A DNA stretch of 64,000 nucleotides from an uncultured Ilumatobacter sp. (GTDB taxonomy: Bacteria > Actinomycetota > Acidimicrobiia > Acidimicrobiales > Ilumatobacteraceae), in NCBI GenBank assembly GCA_937919625.1, contig CALFRK010000027.1, forward strand, positions 1 through 64,000. The letters run 5' to 3'. Positions within the stretch are counted from its first letter, which is position 1. Every line of letters starts with the position of its first letter. The position numbers and the translations under genes were made by a program. Below are positions 9,146 to 18,515 of the stretch, piece after piece. The notes beneath the pieces are model-generated. The model had not been told where the DNA came from, did no database searches, and was given only the letters and a program-made list of their open reading frames with translations.

Positions 9146-9715
9146 TCAATCGATAGCAGCCTGCTCGTTGAAGCTGTGCAGCAACGGCCCGAAGCGACCC
9201 ATGTCGACACGGCACAGGCTGGCCTGCGACAAGTGGCAGTGGAACATGATGTCCATCGTGGTGTTCAGCGCCCAGCCCACAGCCGCCTTGATCGGCGACA
9301 CGTGGCTGACCACCACGATGTTGCGGCCATGGATCCTGTCGGCGAGGTCTTCGCATCCCGACCGCACCCTTGCGTCAAGGGCACCAAAGCTCTCTCCGCC
9401 CTTGGTTGCGAACATTGTGTTCGTCTTCCACGACTGCCACACCTCTGGCGGAACCTCCCCCGCCGGAACTCCCTCGTACTCGCCGTAAGCCAGTTCGATC
9501 CAACGGTCGTCGATCGCGACCTCACGCTGAAAGTAGGACGCCGTTTCAACTGCGCGGACCAACGAACTCGAGATCACCTCGTCGACCTCGCCGATCATGT
9601 TGGCGATTGCCGCCGCCTGTTTACGGCCGATCGCGTCGAGTGCGGGGTCGAGCCGGCCCTGCAACAACCCCTTGGCGTTGGCGTCAGTACGTCCGTGACG
9701 AACCAGGTAGAGCAC
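9146..9715 (-). CDS. Histidine phosphatase superfamily protein (phosphoglycerate-mutase-like)
   Basis: 189 residues. The family forms a phospho-His intermediate. Seen: N-terminal LVRHGRTDANAKG with the catalytic RHG, SSSLVRAVETA (second phosphate-binding Arg), the acidic ELAYGEYEG segment, and VVVSHVSPIKA with the second catalytic His. It is the last gene of a four-gene minus-strand run (PBP1A, zinc-ribbon protein, membrane protein, phosphatase) with gaps of 4-24 bp. Members act on small phosphometabolites or phosphoproteins; the substrate here is unknown. Confidence 0.88.
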   Translation of the reverse strand: MLYLVRHGRTDANAKGLLQGRLDPALDAIGRKQAAAIANMIGEVDEVISSSLVRAVETASYFQREVAIDDRWIELAYGEYEGVPAGEVPPEVWQSWKTNTMFATKGGESFGALDARVRSGCEDLADRIHGRNIVVVSHVSPIKAAVGWALNTTMDIMFHCHLSQASLCRVDMGRFGPLLHSFNEQAAID

Positions 9716-9739
9716 GGTCCAAGTGAACCACAGATCGCG

Positions 9740-10222
9740 TCACTGCCCAGGCAGTGAAAGCTGACCGGTGCTGCGGAACTGTGCCCGACGATCTGGCCGG
9801 CGCAGCTCGGCGCGCTGAACGATCCACCAGCACAACGCCAGCCCGATCAGCTCGAGCGGCACGTTCCACCAGCCACGTTCGGCAATCGGATGGGGCGCGT
9901 CGTCAAACCCGAATCCAAAGAATGGCCACCAGAACACATTGGTCTGTGTCCACGCACCGGTGAACACGAGATGTAGCAAGGTGCCAACCGGAAGTCCCAA
10001 CAGCATCTTGCGGGTCGGCTTGCGACCTGACGTCGCCAACATCAGCACGGTCAGCAGGACGATGCTGAACGTGACACTGTGCAGCACACGGGCACCACCG
10101 AAGATGGGGTCGACCAGCGCCGGCAGCAACGCACCGACCAGCAGCAACCGATAATCGAACGCCGGATCGCGGAACACGAACCACACGGCAACGACCACCG
10201 AACCCAAGAACCAGAAGAACAT
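9740..10222 (-). CDS. Membrane protein, YdjM/DUF457-like
   Basis: 160 residues with four hydrophobic helices beginning directly at the start (MFFWFLGSVVVAVWFVF). It contains LLPALVDPIFGG, an ARVLHSVTFSI segment and LHLVFTG followed by a Trp-rich VFWWPFFGFG. Spaced Asp and His residues in membrane helices, as in ARVLHS and LLHLV, resemble the LexA-regulated membrane-bound metal-dependent hydrolase family (YdjM/DUF457); this assignment is tentative. The ATG at 10220-10222 is chosen because it starts the first helix and sits 4 bp after the zinc-ribbon gene stop. A longer in-frame start would overlap that gene by almost 300 bp. Confidence 0.72.
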   Translation of the reverse strand: MFFWFLGSVVVAVWFVFRDPAFDYRLLLVGALLPALVDPIFGGARVLHSVTFSIVLLTVLMLATSGRKPTRKMLLGLPVGTLLHLVFTGAWTQTNVFWWPFFGFGFDDAPHPIAERGWWNVPLELIGLALCWWIVQRAELRRPDRRAQFRSTGQLSLPGQ

Positions 10223-10226
10223 CGAA

Positions 10227-10928
10227 TCAGCGCAGGAGTATGCGTCCGCACTGCGGACAATCGCCGACACCGCTGGAAGCGATCTCGTCTTTGACATCGT
10301 CGACCTCGTGTGCCGACAGGTCGAGGTGACATCCCTCACATCGTGAGCCGGCCAGCGTGGCTGCCGCCACGACGAAATGTTGGCGAAGCCGGTCGTAGCG
10401 CTTGAGCACGCCGGCATCGACCTTGGCCCGCAAGCCGTCAAGGCGCCCGGCGATGCGCTCCAACTCACCGTCAATGTCAAGTTCGGCGGCCGACATCGTC
10501 GCGTCGCACGCACTCAGCACTGAGCGCAGCGCGTGTTCCTGTCCGAGCAGCGTCGTGAGCTCGTCCTCGATCCGCGTCTGCTCCTCCATCGCCCCCAACT
10601 CGGCGTCGTCAAGGCTGCCGCGGCGTTCGTTCAGGGTGGCGATCTCGTGTTGCAGCGCCTCGGCCTCGCGCGGAGCGATCACGGTCTTCATCTGCGCTTC
10701 GAGCTTGGTGCGGTGTTTGTCGATGTCGTGCGACTCGGCCTCGCTCTTTTCGATCTGGGCGCCCAACTCGTCGAGCCGTTGGTGCATCAGCGCCCGTGAC
10801 TGATCCCATCGGAAGAGTTCGTTGCGGGCTGCCTGCACCTGTTCGCGCTCAGGAAGGTTTTGACGCCGGTGTTTGAGCTGGTCGGCCATCGTTTCGGCGG
10901 CCTGCAGTTCGAGGATCGGATGACTCAC
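10227..10928 (-). CDS. Coiled-coil zinc-ribbon protein (COG1579 family)
   Basis: 233 residues. A long antiparallel coiled coil occupies about 10-180, rich in Glu, Arg and Leu heptads (AELDIDGELERIAGRLDGLR). A C-terminal C4 zinc ribbon follows: CEGCHLDLSAHEV about 30 residues before CPQCGRILLR. This is the arrangement of the COG1579/CT398-like family found next to NIF3-like and RNase H genes in many actinobacteria; function in that family is not settled, and nucleic-acid or secretion-ring association has been suggested. GTG start at 10926-10928, 9 bp after the PBP1A stop. Confidence 0.88.
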   Translation of the reverse strand: MSHPILELQAAETMADQLKHRRQNLPEREQVQAARNELFRWDQSRALMHQRLDELGAQIEKSEAESHDIDKHRTKLEAQMKTVIAPREAEALQHEIATLNERRGSLDDAELGAMEEQTRIEDELTTLLGQEHALRSVLSACDATMSAAELDIDGELERIAGRLDGLRAKVDAGVLKRYDRLRQHFVVAAATLAGSRCEGCHLDLSAHEVDDVKDEIASSGVGDCPQCGRILLR

Positions 10929-10937
10929 GCCCGTACC

Positions 10938-13313
10938 TCAAACACAGGGCCCCACGACTTGTTCGAGCGGAACGGACGGCAACGGGGCTTTCGGGTCGAG
11001 TACATCGGGAGGGATCGTAGTGCCGCTCTCGATCTGCCCAAGGATCGGCACCGGCGGGAGCGTCGTCGTGGTCGTGGTCGGCGTCGTATCAGGCACCGTT
11101 GTGACGGGTGGTGTCGTCACCGGCGGTGTCGTCACCGGAGGCTGCGTGACCGGCGGCTGCGTGACCGGGGGCGCAGTCGATGGAGGAGTGTCGGTCGTCG
11201 GAGGCGCGGCGACCGCACGGCGAAATCCCTCAGGCGCGGGTGGCGCCACCTCAGCGGGCACCTCGCCCGGCAAGGTAGTCGTCGTCTCGTACCCGACGAT
11301 CTCGAACAGGCACTCTGTACCGGGCAGGTACAACCGGGCCGGTGGTCTGGGCTGTGGGCCGGGTCGATCCCAATCGACGAACTCGAACTGCTCGAGCCCG
11401 ATGTTCTCCATGTAGGCCCCCCAGATTCTCGCCGGGAAAGTGCCACCTTGAACACGATTCACACCAGCCGAGACGAACTCCGCAATGTCTCGCATTGGTG
11501 TGTAGCGGTCGGGGTCGCGCACCATCACCGCCGTCGACAGCTCCGGAGTGGCGCCAACAAAGAACGCCGTCCAGTTGTTCAGCTGGGTTCCGGTCTTACC
11601 GATCGCCGGGCGACGGCTGGCGAAGTCGGACAGCTCCCGCGACGCGGTTCCGCTGCGAAGCACACCTTTCATCACGTCGATTGCCGTGAGCGCCACTTGC
11701 CGGTCAAGCACCTCGACGCCGGCATCGAAGTGGGTATACACCCGGTTGCCGAACGCGTCGTCGATGTAGTCGACATAGTACGGCTGCTGGTGAACCCCCT
11801 CGTTGGCGATCGACTGGATACCTGCCGCCATGTCGAGCGTGCTCATCTCGTTGGCGCCGGTGGCGAACGAAGAGAAGGGCTGAATCGGCTCACGCTGCTG
11901 CGCCGACTGGCCGGGATAGAGATACGGGTTGCCGGCCATGCGGTAAACGGTGTCGACCATGCGGTTCAACCCGACGATCTGCGATGTGCGTGCAAAGGCG
12001 CAGTTGATCGATCGCACGGTGTGATTGCGAAGCGTGTCGATCCCTCCGTTGACGCCGCCGGTGATATCGAAGAACGGTTCGTTGGCGTTGCCCTCGTTCG
12101 GAAGCCGGCAGGGGTGAGTTCCATCTATCACGTCGTCTGGGGTCGCTCCGGCTTGCAGGGCAGCCGCCAGAATGAACAGTTTGATGCTCGACCCGGTCTG
12201 GCTGGGGGCCAGCGCCAGGTTGACCTCGTTTTGCCCGGGCACGAAGCCCTTGCCACCGACCATCGCCCTGATCGCACCCGTTTTGGTATCGAGCGATGTC
12301 AGCGCCGCATCGATCCCGGCAATGTTGTCGGGTAACTCGTTGCGGGCCCGTTCGGCTTCGGCCTGAAGGTTGGGATCGAGCGTGGTGTGGATGCTCAAAC
12401 CACCGCGGTGCAAGAAGGTGTACCGGTCTTCGTAGGTGGGTCCGAGGATGTCGGTGCGGTTCAACAAATAATCGCGCACCGCCTCGGTGAAATAGGTGCG
12501 TTGGGTCGCCCGTTCGGCGCGTCGGCGAACACGTTCTGGCAGCACGAACGACTCCTCCACCTCGATCCGCTCATCTTCGGTGACCAACTCGTCTTGTTCC
12601 AGACGATCCAGCACCTGCAAGAAACGGGCGCGACTGCGCTCGGGGTTGATAATTGGGTCGTAGCTGGATGGTGCCTGCACTAACCCAGCCAGAAATGCCG
12701 CCTCGACGAAGCTGAGCTGTTGCACCGGCTTGCCGAAATAGGTCTCGGCGGCGGCTCCGATCCCGTACGAGTTCTGGCCGAAGAAGACCGTGTTGAGGTA
12801 GCGCTCGAGGATCTCTTGCTTGGTCTTTTGCTTCTCGAGTCGAACGGCGTAGGTGATCTGCAACAGCTTGTAGCGCCCATCGCGGTCGAAGCCGGCCATG
12901 TAGTCGTTCTTGACGACCTGCATCGTGATCGTCGAGGCCCCCTGAATCGGGCCTTCCGAGGCGAAGTTCGACAGCATGGCGCGGAACAGGCTGCGGACGT
13001 TGACCCCCTTGTGCACCCAGAACTCGTTGTCCTCCACGGCGAGAAAGGCATCGACAACATGGTCGGGCACGTCGGAGAGCACGATCGGTTGGCTGTTCTG
13101 CACCTCGAACACACCGATCTCACGACCGCTGACGTCATACATGTACGAGCGTTGCGCCAAGGTCGCAAAGTCAGGCAACTCGACCGGCACCTCAACGTGA
13201 GAGTTGGCGATTCGCCAGACCCTGGGAGCTATCGCCACCACCGTCGCCGTCATCAGCAACGCGCCGGCACCGACCACCAAGGCCATTCGAATAACCCAAC
13301 TGAGGCGCATCAC
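10938..13313 (-). CDS. Bifunctional penicillin-binding protein (class A, PBP1A-type)
   Basis: 791 residues. Peptidoglycan glycosyltransferase and DD-transpeptidase acting outside the membrane. Seen: an N-terminal signal anchor (about 5-28), a GT51 domain with EDNEFWVHKGVN (catalytic Glu) and GASTITMQ, then a transpeptidase domain with SSIK (active-site Ser and Lys in SQTGSSIKLF), SIN near RSINCAFA, and KTGTQLNNWTAFFVG. The C-terminal ~100 residues are low complexity: Pro/Thr repeats of the PPVTQ/TPPVT type, as in many actinobacterial PBPs, ending with PCV. It is the first gene of a run with the zinc-ribbon and two further genes. Confidence 0.95.
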   Translation of the reverse strand: MMRLSWVIRMALVVGAGALLMTATVVAIAPRVWRIANSHVEVPVELPDFATLAQRSYMYDVSGREIGVFEVQNSQPIVLSDVPDHVVDAFLAVEDNEFWVHKGVNVRSLFRAMLSNFASEGPIQGASTITMQVVKNDYMAGFDRDGRYKLLQITYAVRLEKQKTKQEILERYLNTVFFGQNSYGIGAAAETYFGKPVQQLSFVEAAFLAGLVQAPSSYDPIINPERSRARFLQVLDRLEQDELVTEDERIEVEESFVLPERVRRRAERATQRTYFTEAVRDYLLNRTDILGPTYEDRYTFLHRGGLSIHTTLDPNLQAEAERARNELPDNIAGIDAALTSLDTKTGAIRAMVGGKGFVPGQNEVNLALAPSQTGSSIKLFILAAALQAGATPDDVIDGTHPCRLPNEGNANEPFFDITGGVNGGIDTLRNHTVRSINCAFARTSQIVGLNRMVDTVYRMAGNPYLYPGQSAQQREPIQPFSSFATGANEMSTLDMAAGIQSIANEGVHQQPYYVDYIDDAFGNRVYTHFDAGVEVLDRQVALTAIDVMKGVLRSGTASRELSDFASRRPAIGKTGTQLNNWTAFFVGATPELSTAVMVRDPDRYTPMRDIAEFVSAGVNRVQGGTFPARIWGAYMENIGLEQFEFVDWDRPGPQPRPPARLYLPGTECLFEIVGYETTTTLPGEVPAEVAPPAPEGFRRAVAAPPTTDTPPSTAPPVTQPPVTQPPVTTPPVTTPPVTTVPDTTPTTTTTTLPPVPILGQIESGTTIPPDVLDPKAPLPSVPLEQVVGPCV
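11085..11175. repeat. 15-bp repeats coding the Pro/Thr tail of PBP1A
   Basis: Imperfect direct repeats of a 15-bp unit related to GGTGTCGTCACCGGC (plus strand), about five copies. They encode PPVT-Q/T pentapeptides in the extracellular tail. Repeat number is a likely site of length variation between strains. Confidence 0.7.
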
Positions 13314-13376
13314 AGTGCGACTGACACTACCGACGGGTCGAGCCCTGACGGTGGCAGCCGTCTACGGTGGCAACTC

Positions 13377-14321
13377 ATGACGAGCGCACAGCGGCCATTT
13401 CGATTCGGAGTTCAGACGGGAGCAACCGGCGACTTGAAGGAATGGACCGACGTCGCCCGACGGGTGGAGGCAAACGGCTACTCGACCTTGACGATGCCCG
13501 ATCACTTCGATGGGCAATTGGCGCCGGTGCCGGCGCTGCAGTGCGCCGCCGATGTCACGTCGACATTGCGGCTGGGCGCGCTGGTGTACGACAACGACTA
13601 CAAGCACCCCGTCGTACTCGCCAAGGAGTTGGCGACGATGGACGTGCTGTCCGAGGGCCGAGTCGAGATCGGACTCGGCGCCGGTTGGATGGCCACCGAC
13701 TACGCCCAGTCCGGAATTCCGTACGACCCACCCGGCGTGCGTGTCAGCCGCATGATCGAGGGCCTTGCCGTGATCAAGGGCGCGCTCGACTCAGAGCCGT
13801 TCTCGTTCTCGGGCGAGTACTACACGATCACCGATTACAACGGACTCCCGAAGCCGATCCAGTTACCGCCACCCGTGTTGATCGGCGGTGGCGGATCGCG
13901 CGTGCTGAAGTTCGCCGCCCGTCAGGCTGACATCGTTGGCATAAATGCGACGCTCACCTCGGGCGCTGTAGACGAAGCGACGTTCGCCTCGATGACGGCC
14001 GAGCAGGTCGAGCACAAGGTGCAGATCGTCCGCGAGGCAGCAACGGCGGCGGGCCGTATGGCCGCGATCGAGATGAATATCCGAACGTTCATGGTGTTCA
14101 TCACCGAAAACATCGACAATGCGCTCGACACTCTGGCCAGCTTCACGGGGGCGCCCAAAGATGTCATCGCCGAGTCACCGTTTGCACTCGTCGGTCCGCC
14201 GAGCAAGATCATCGATGATCTACGTGAACGCCGCGATAGGTGGGGGTTCAGCTACGTGATCGTCGGCCAGAACGACATCGATCCGTTCGCACCGGTGGTC
14301 GCCGCCCTCACCGGCTCCTGA
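13377..14321 (+). CDS. LLM-class F420-dependent oxidoreductase
   Basis: 314 residues of the luciferase-like monooxygenase fold, in the subgroup typical of F420-using actinobacteria. Seen: N-terminal FRFGVQTGATGD, a conserved TLTMPDHFDGQ strand-loop, LGALVYDNDYKHPVVLAKE, the EIGLGAGWMATDY signature (about 95-108) and PPPVLIGGGGSRVLK (phosphate-binding loop). The ATG at 13377 is chosen because the conserved FGVQT strand begins just after it; the open frame extends far upstream, overlapping the PBP gene on the other strand, and that part is not real. Substrate unknown. F420 rather than FMN is inferred from family membership. Confidence 0.9.
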   Translation: MTSAQRPFRFGVQTGATGDLKEWTDVARRVEANGYSTLTMPDHFDGQLAPVPALQCAADVTSTLRLGALVYDNDYKHPVVLAKELATMDVLSEGRVEIGLGAGWMATDYAQSGIPYDPPGVRVSRMIEGLAVIKGALDSEPFSFSGEYYTITDYNGLPKPIQLPPPVLIGGGGSRVLKFAARQADIVGINATLTSGAVDEATFASMTAEQVEHKVQIVREAATAAGRMAAIEMNIRTFMVFITENIDNALDTLASFTGAPKDVIAESPFALVGPPSKIIDDLRERRDRWGFSYVIVGQNDIDPFAPVVAALTGS

Positions 14322-14352
14322 GCACCGTGGCATCTGTCGGTCGCCGGCCAAT

Positions 14353-14393
14353 GCGTGAACAACTTGCGCACTATTTGCGCAAGTTGTTCACGC
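14353..14393. terminator. Bidirectional terminator hairpin
   Basis: A perfect 18-bp inverted repeat (GCGTGAACAACTTGCGCA and its complement) with a 5-nt loop lies between the convergent ends of the LLM oxidoreductase (stop at 14321) and glgC (stop at 14403). Its position and symmetry suit a terminator for both strands, although U tracts are weak. Confidence 0.85.
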
Positions 14394-14402
14394 GTTCGGG
14401 AT

Positions 14403-15629
14403 TCAGCGCTGAATAATTTGGCCTTTGCTGACAACGACGATGCCGTTGGTGCTGATCGTGTAGTGCTTGGCGTCCTGCGCTGGATCGTGGCCGATGTTGG
14501 CCCAGTTGGGGACCACGACGTTCTTGTCGACGATGCATCGCCGAAGACGGGCGCCGGCACCGACATGAACACCTTCCATCAGGATCGAGTCGATGACGTG
14601 AGCGTCGTGGTCGATAAACACACTCGGGCTGATGATCGAGCGTTCGACATGTGAACCGGACACGATCGATCCCTGGGACAGCAGCGAGCCGTCAACGAAC
14701 GACGGCTCTCCTGCGACACCTCTGGAAACCTTGGCCGGCGGTAGCGCCTTGCGGTGCGTGAACACGGGCCAATGATCGTTGTACAGGTTGAACACGGGCA
14801 CCGGCGCGATCAGGTCCATGTTGGCCTCGTAGTAGGCGTCGATCGATCCCACGTCGCGCCAGTAACCCCGTTCGCGCTCGTCTTGACCCGGAACGATGTT
14901 TTTCGAAAAGTCATAGACGTAGGCGACGCCCTGTTTCGTAAGCGCTGGGATCACGTCGCCACCCATGTCGGTCAGCGGGTGTTCTTGATTGGGTGTGACA
15001 ATGTCGATCAACGTCTGGGTGTCGAACACATAGTTGCCCATGCTGGCCAGGCAGCGACTGTCGTCACCCGGCATCGTGGGCGGGTTGGACGACTTTTCGT
15101 GGAACTCGATGATCTTGCCGCCGTCGTCCGACTCGATCACGCCGAACTCGAGCGCCTCTTGTTTCGACACTGGAATCGCGGCGACCGTTACGCCGGCCCC
15201 GCTGGCCACATGGTGGTCGACCATCTGACGCGGGTCCATCCGATAGATGTGGTCGGCTCCGAACACGCACACGATGTCGGGACGCTCGTCGTTGATCAGG
15301 TTGAGGTTCTGATAGATCGCGTCGGCCGAGCCCTGAAACCATCGTGGACCTCGCCGCATCTGAGCCGGCACGGTGGTCACATAGTTGTCGAGCAGATCGG
15401 AAAAGCGCCAGGTCTGGCTGATGTGACGGTCGAGGCTGTGGCTCTTGTACTGGGTCAGCACAACGATCTTGAGGTAACGAGAGTTGGCGAAATTCGACAA
15501 CGCGAAGTCGATGATGCGGTACGTGCCGCCGAACGGCACAGCCGGTTTGGCACGATCATTCGTGAGTGGCAACAGGCGTTTGCCCTCACCGCCGGCCAGC
15601 ACTATTACGAGAACCTTGGGATCAGCCAT
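14403..15629 (-). CDS. glgC: Glucose-1-phosphate adenylyltransferase
   Basis: 408 residues. Makes ADP-glucose from glucose-1-phosphate and ATP, the committed step of glycogen synthesis. Seen: the nucleotidyltransferase start VLAGGEGKRLLPLTNDRAKPA, FGGTYRIIDFALSN, the GSADAIYQN loop, VFGADHIYRMD with the metal-binding Asp, and a C-terminal left-handed beta-helix region with hexapeptide-like strands (about 290-400). Length equals that of typical GlgC. It is divergent from ppc, with about 100 bp between the starts. Confidence 0.95.
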   Translation of the reverse strand: MADPKVLVIVLAGGEGKRLLPLTNDRAKPAVPFGGTYRIIDFALSNFANSRYLKIVVLTQYKSHSLDRHISQTWRFSDLLDNYVTTVPAQMRRGPRWFQGSADAIYQNLNLINDERPDIVCVFGADHIYRMDPRQMVDHHVASGAGVTVAAIPVSKQEALEFGVIESDDGGKIIEFHEKSSNPPTMPGDDSRCLASMGNYVFDTQTLIDIVTPNQEHPLTDMGGDVIPALTKQGVAYVYDFSKNIVPGQDERERGYWRDVGSIDAYYEANMDLIAPVPVFNLYNDHWPVFTHRKALPPAKVSRGVAGEPSFVDGSLLSQGSIVSGSHVERSIISPSVFIDHDAHVIDSILMEGVHVGAGARLRRCIVDKNVVVPNWANIGHDPAQDAKHYTISTNGIVVVSKGQIIQR

Positions 15630-15726
15630 TGCTTGTCAGAATACACAGTGCCGCACTTCGGCCGACCAGGGCCAATTGAAACATTTGTCCAACGAACCAC
15701 GCCGATTGGGTCCAGACTGGTCGACA

Positions 15727-18480
15727 ATGACCGATACATCGGCGGCCGATGCCAGCGACGACATCCGACTGCTGGGGCGACTGATCGGCGACGTGCTGCG
15801 CGAGCAGGCTGGAGATGCCACCTTCGACCTCGTCGAACAGGTTCGCCGTATCGCCGTTGATGCGCGCCGCAGCGGCGACAACCCGATCCACGCCCTCAGC
15901 CAAGCATTGGGCGGCGTCGACATCGAAAACCAGTTGCACGTCATCCGTGCCTTCGGATGGCAATCGCTGCTCGCCAATACCGCAGAGGATCTCCACCAAG
16001 AACGCCGCAGGCGCCATCACCGCGACATAGGGTCAGCCGCGCAGGAGGGCAGCCTCGAAGCCAGCCTCGACCGGCTGCTGGCGCTCGGAGTGCCACGCCA
16101 CCGGATCGTCGCTGAACTCAGCGACCTCACCGTGTCGCCCGTGATCACCGCCCACCCCACAGAGGTTCGCCGCAAGACCGTGCTCGATCGTGTCGACGTC
16201 GTCGCCCAACTTCTCGATCGGCGTACCCGAGCCGGCGCCAGCCCGAGCGAGGTGGCAGAGATCGATGCCGAGCTGCGCCGCGAGATCCTGTCGTTGTGGC
16301 AAACCGCGATACTTCGCCTGTCAAAGCTACGCGTGCGTGACGAGATCAACGAGTCGCTGCGCTACTACCGATCCAGTCTTTTCGCCACGGTGCCCACCCT
16401 GCAACGCGATCTCGAGCGGCAGGTACACGACCGGCTCGGCGAGTCGATGCATAACCCGCGAGTCATCTCGATGGGCTCGTGGATCGGAGGCGACCGCGAC
16501 GGCAACCCGTTCGTCAATGCCTCGGTTCTTCGCCTTGCAGTGGCTGCCCAAGCAACCGAGGCGTACCGACACCATCTTGCGTCGTTGCACAAGTTGGCGA
16601 CGACCCTGTCGATGTCGAGCCGGCTGATCACCCCAACGCCGGCCCTGCTGAAACTCGCCGACGCATCGGGCGACGACTCGCGGTTCCGTGCCGACGAGCC
16701 ATACCGGCGTGCGTTCCGCGGTATGCATGCTCGACTGTGGGCACTGGCGGCGATCGTGCTCGACGAAGCCCCCGGTCCGCCTCCACACGCCGACCTCGCG
16801 CCGTACGAGACGATCGACGAACTGGTCAACGACCTCCACATCGTCGTAGTCTCATTGACATCGCACGGCGCGGCGGCGCTCGCCGAGGCGCTTGTCGAAC
16901 CGGTTCGCGGCGGTGTCGAAATCTTCGGCACCCACCTGTGCGGGCTGGATTTGCGCCAGAACTCGGGTGTTCACGAAGAGGTGCTGGCCGAGCTGTTCAC
17001 GGTTGGCGGCGTCACTGATTCCTATCTCGATCTCGACGAGCCCGACCGGATCGAGATCCTAACCAACGAGCTACGCGGCCAGCGTCCGCTGGCAAGCCCC
17101 TTTGCCACATACTCTGAGACAACGACTGGCGAACTCGACGTGTTGCGGGCCGCCGCAGACGCGCATCGACGCTTTGGTCGCCGTTCGATCCCGCATTATG
17201 TGATCTCGATGGCGACCTCGGTCAGCGATGTGCTCGAAGTGGTCGTCTTGCTCAAAGAGGTTGGACTGGTCACGGTCAACCCTGGCACCGGTGCGATCTC
17301 CGGGGCGATCGACGTCGCTCCGTTGTTCGAAACGATCGACGACCTCGAACAGTCGGGCGAGACACTCGCCAATCTCCTACATCACGACCGATATCGAGAG
17401 CTGCTCGACAGCCGCGGCGGGTGGCAAGAGGTCATGATCGGCTACTCAGACTCGAACAAGGACGGTGGCTACGTCACGTCGCAGTGGGCTCTGTACCGGG
17501 CCCAACGAGCGCTCGTCTCAGCAGCCGCCGAGTCGGGCATACGGATCCGGCTGTTCCACGGGCGTGGCGGCACCGTCGGGCGCGGTGGTGGTCCGGCCTA
17601 CCAGGCGATCCTTGCCCAGCCGGCCGGCTCCGTTCACGGCGCATTGCGGATCACCGAGCAGGGTGAGATGGTGTCCGCCAAATACGCCAAACCGGCGTCG
17701 GCGCGGCGCAACCTCGAAACACTCGTCTCAGCCACGCTCGAGGCGAGTTGTCTTGATGACGAACGACCGAGCGATGACGCGGCACGGTTCACCGCCGCAA
17801 TGGAGTCACTCGCCAAGTCGGCCCTTGAGGCCTATCGCAACCTGATCGACAACTCGTCTGACCGCTTTGTCGACTTCTTCAGGTCGATCACACCGGTTGG
17901 CGAGATCGCCAGTTTGAACGTCGGCAGTCGGCCGGCGTCGCGCAAGAACTCGAATCGAATCCAGGATCTGCGAGCAATCCCATGGGTGTTCGGTTGGAGT
18001 CAATGCAGACTGAACATCCCTGGCTGGTTCGGCGCCGGAAGCGCATTCGAAGCCTTCGCCTCGAATGCCGGCGGCGAGGCCACATTGACCGAGATGCACG
18101 GCCAATGGCCCTTCTTTCGGGCGATGCTCAACAATATGGGCATGGTGCTCGCCAAGACCGACCTCACAATCGGACGCCACTACGCGGACGCCTTGGTCGC
18201 CGATCAGACAGCCCGCGACGAGATCTTCGGTTTGATCCAAAGCGAGCATGCGTTGACGTGCAAGTGGCACGCCCGGCTCAGCGGATCGAACGATCCGCTG
18301 TTCGACAACCCGGTTTTGGCGCGCAGCATCCGTAACCGATTCCCTTATCTCGATCCGCTCCACGTGATGCAGGTCGACCTACTGCGCCGCTACCGAGCGG
18401 GCGAGCAGAACGAACTCGTCGAGCGCGGCATTCAGCTAACGCTCAACACGATTGCCACGGGTCTACGCAATAGCGGTTGA
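15727..18480 (+). CDS. ppc: Phosphoenolpyruvate carboxylase
   Basis: 917 residues. Adds bicarbonate to phosphoenolpyruvate to give oxaloacetate, an anaplerotic step. Signature motifs are present: TAHPTEVRRKT with the catalytic His (about 143), GGDRDGNPFV, EIFGTHLCGLDLRQNS, GYSDSNKDGGYVTSQW, and the glycine-rich FHGRGGTVGRGGGPAY loop. The C-terminus ends ATGLRNSG, the normal end of the family. The ATG at 15727 is chosen; the longer open frame upstream overlaps glgC on the other strand. In this window it may feed carbon together with the malic enzyme at 58733. Confidence 0.96.
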   Translation: MTDTSAADASDDIRLLGRLIGDVLREQAGDATFDLVEQVRRIAVDARRSGDNPIHALSQALGGVDIENQLHVIRAFGWQSLLANTAEDLHQERRRRHHRDIGSAAQEGSLEASLDRLLALGVPRHRIVAELSDLTVSPVITAHPTEVRRKTVLDRVDVVAQLLDRRTRAGASPSEVAEIDAELRREILSLWQTAILRLSKLRVRDEINESLRYYRSSLFATVPTLQRDLERQVHDRLGESMHNPRVISMGSWIGGDRDGNPFVNASVLRLAVAAQATEAYRHHLASLHKLATTLSMSSRLITPTPALLKLADASGDDSRFRADEPYRRAFRGMHARLWALAAIVLDEAPGPPPHADLAPYETIDELVNDLHIVVVSLTSHGAAALAEALVEPVRGGVEIFGTHLCGLDLRQNSGVHEEVLAELFTVGGVTDSYLDLDEPDRIEILTNELRGQRPLASPFATYSETTTGELDVLRAAADAHRRFGRRSIPHYVISMATSVSDVLEVVVLLKEVGLVTVNPGTGAISGAIDVAPLFETIDDLEQSGETLANLLHHDRYRELLDSRGGWQEVMIGYSDSNKDGGYVTSQWALYRAQRALVSAAAESGIRIRLFHGRGGTVGRGGGPAYQAILAQPAGSVHGALRITEQGEMVSAKYAKPASARRNLETLVSATLEASCLDDERPSDDAARFTAAMESLAKSALEAYRNLIDNSSDRFVDFFRSITPVGEIASLNVGSRPASRKNSNRIQDLRAIPWVFGWSQCRLNIPGWFGAGSAFEAFASNAGGEATLTEMHGQWPFFRAMLNNMGMVLAKTDLTIGRHYADALVADQTARDEIFGLIQSEHALTCKWHARLSGSNDPLFDNPVLARSIRNRFPYLDPLHVMQVDLLRRYRAGEQNELVERGIQLTLNTIATGLRNSG

Positions 18481-18487
18481 TCACACG

Positions 18488-18503
18488 CCGTCGGCGCCGA
18501 CGG
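18488..18503. other. Perfect 16-nt palindrome between ppc and the SelW-like gene
   Basis: CCGTCGGCGCCGACGG reads identically on both strands and lies 8 bp after the ppc stop and 13 bp before the SelW-like ATG. It could be a ppc terminator element or a protein-binding site; nothing else supports either choice. Confidence 0.5.
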
Positions 18504-18515
18504 TACGCTCAAGAC

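Noticed and set aside
12720-13376. Upstream extension of the LLM oxidoreductase frame
   Set aside because: It overlaps the PBP1A gene on the other strand and encodes no conserved residues; the family N-terminus begins at 13377.
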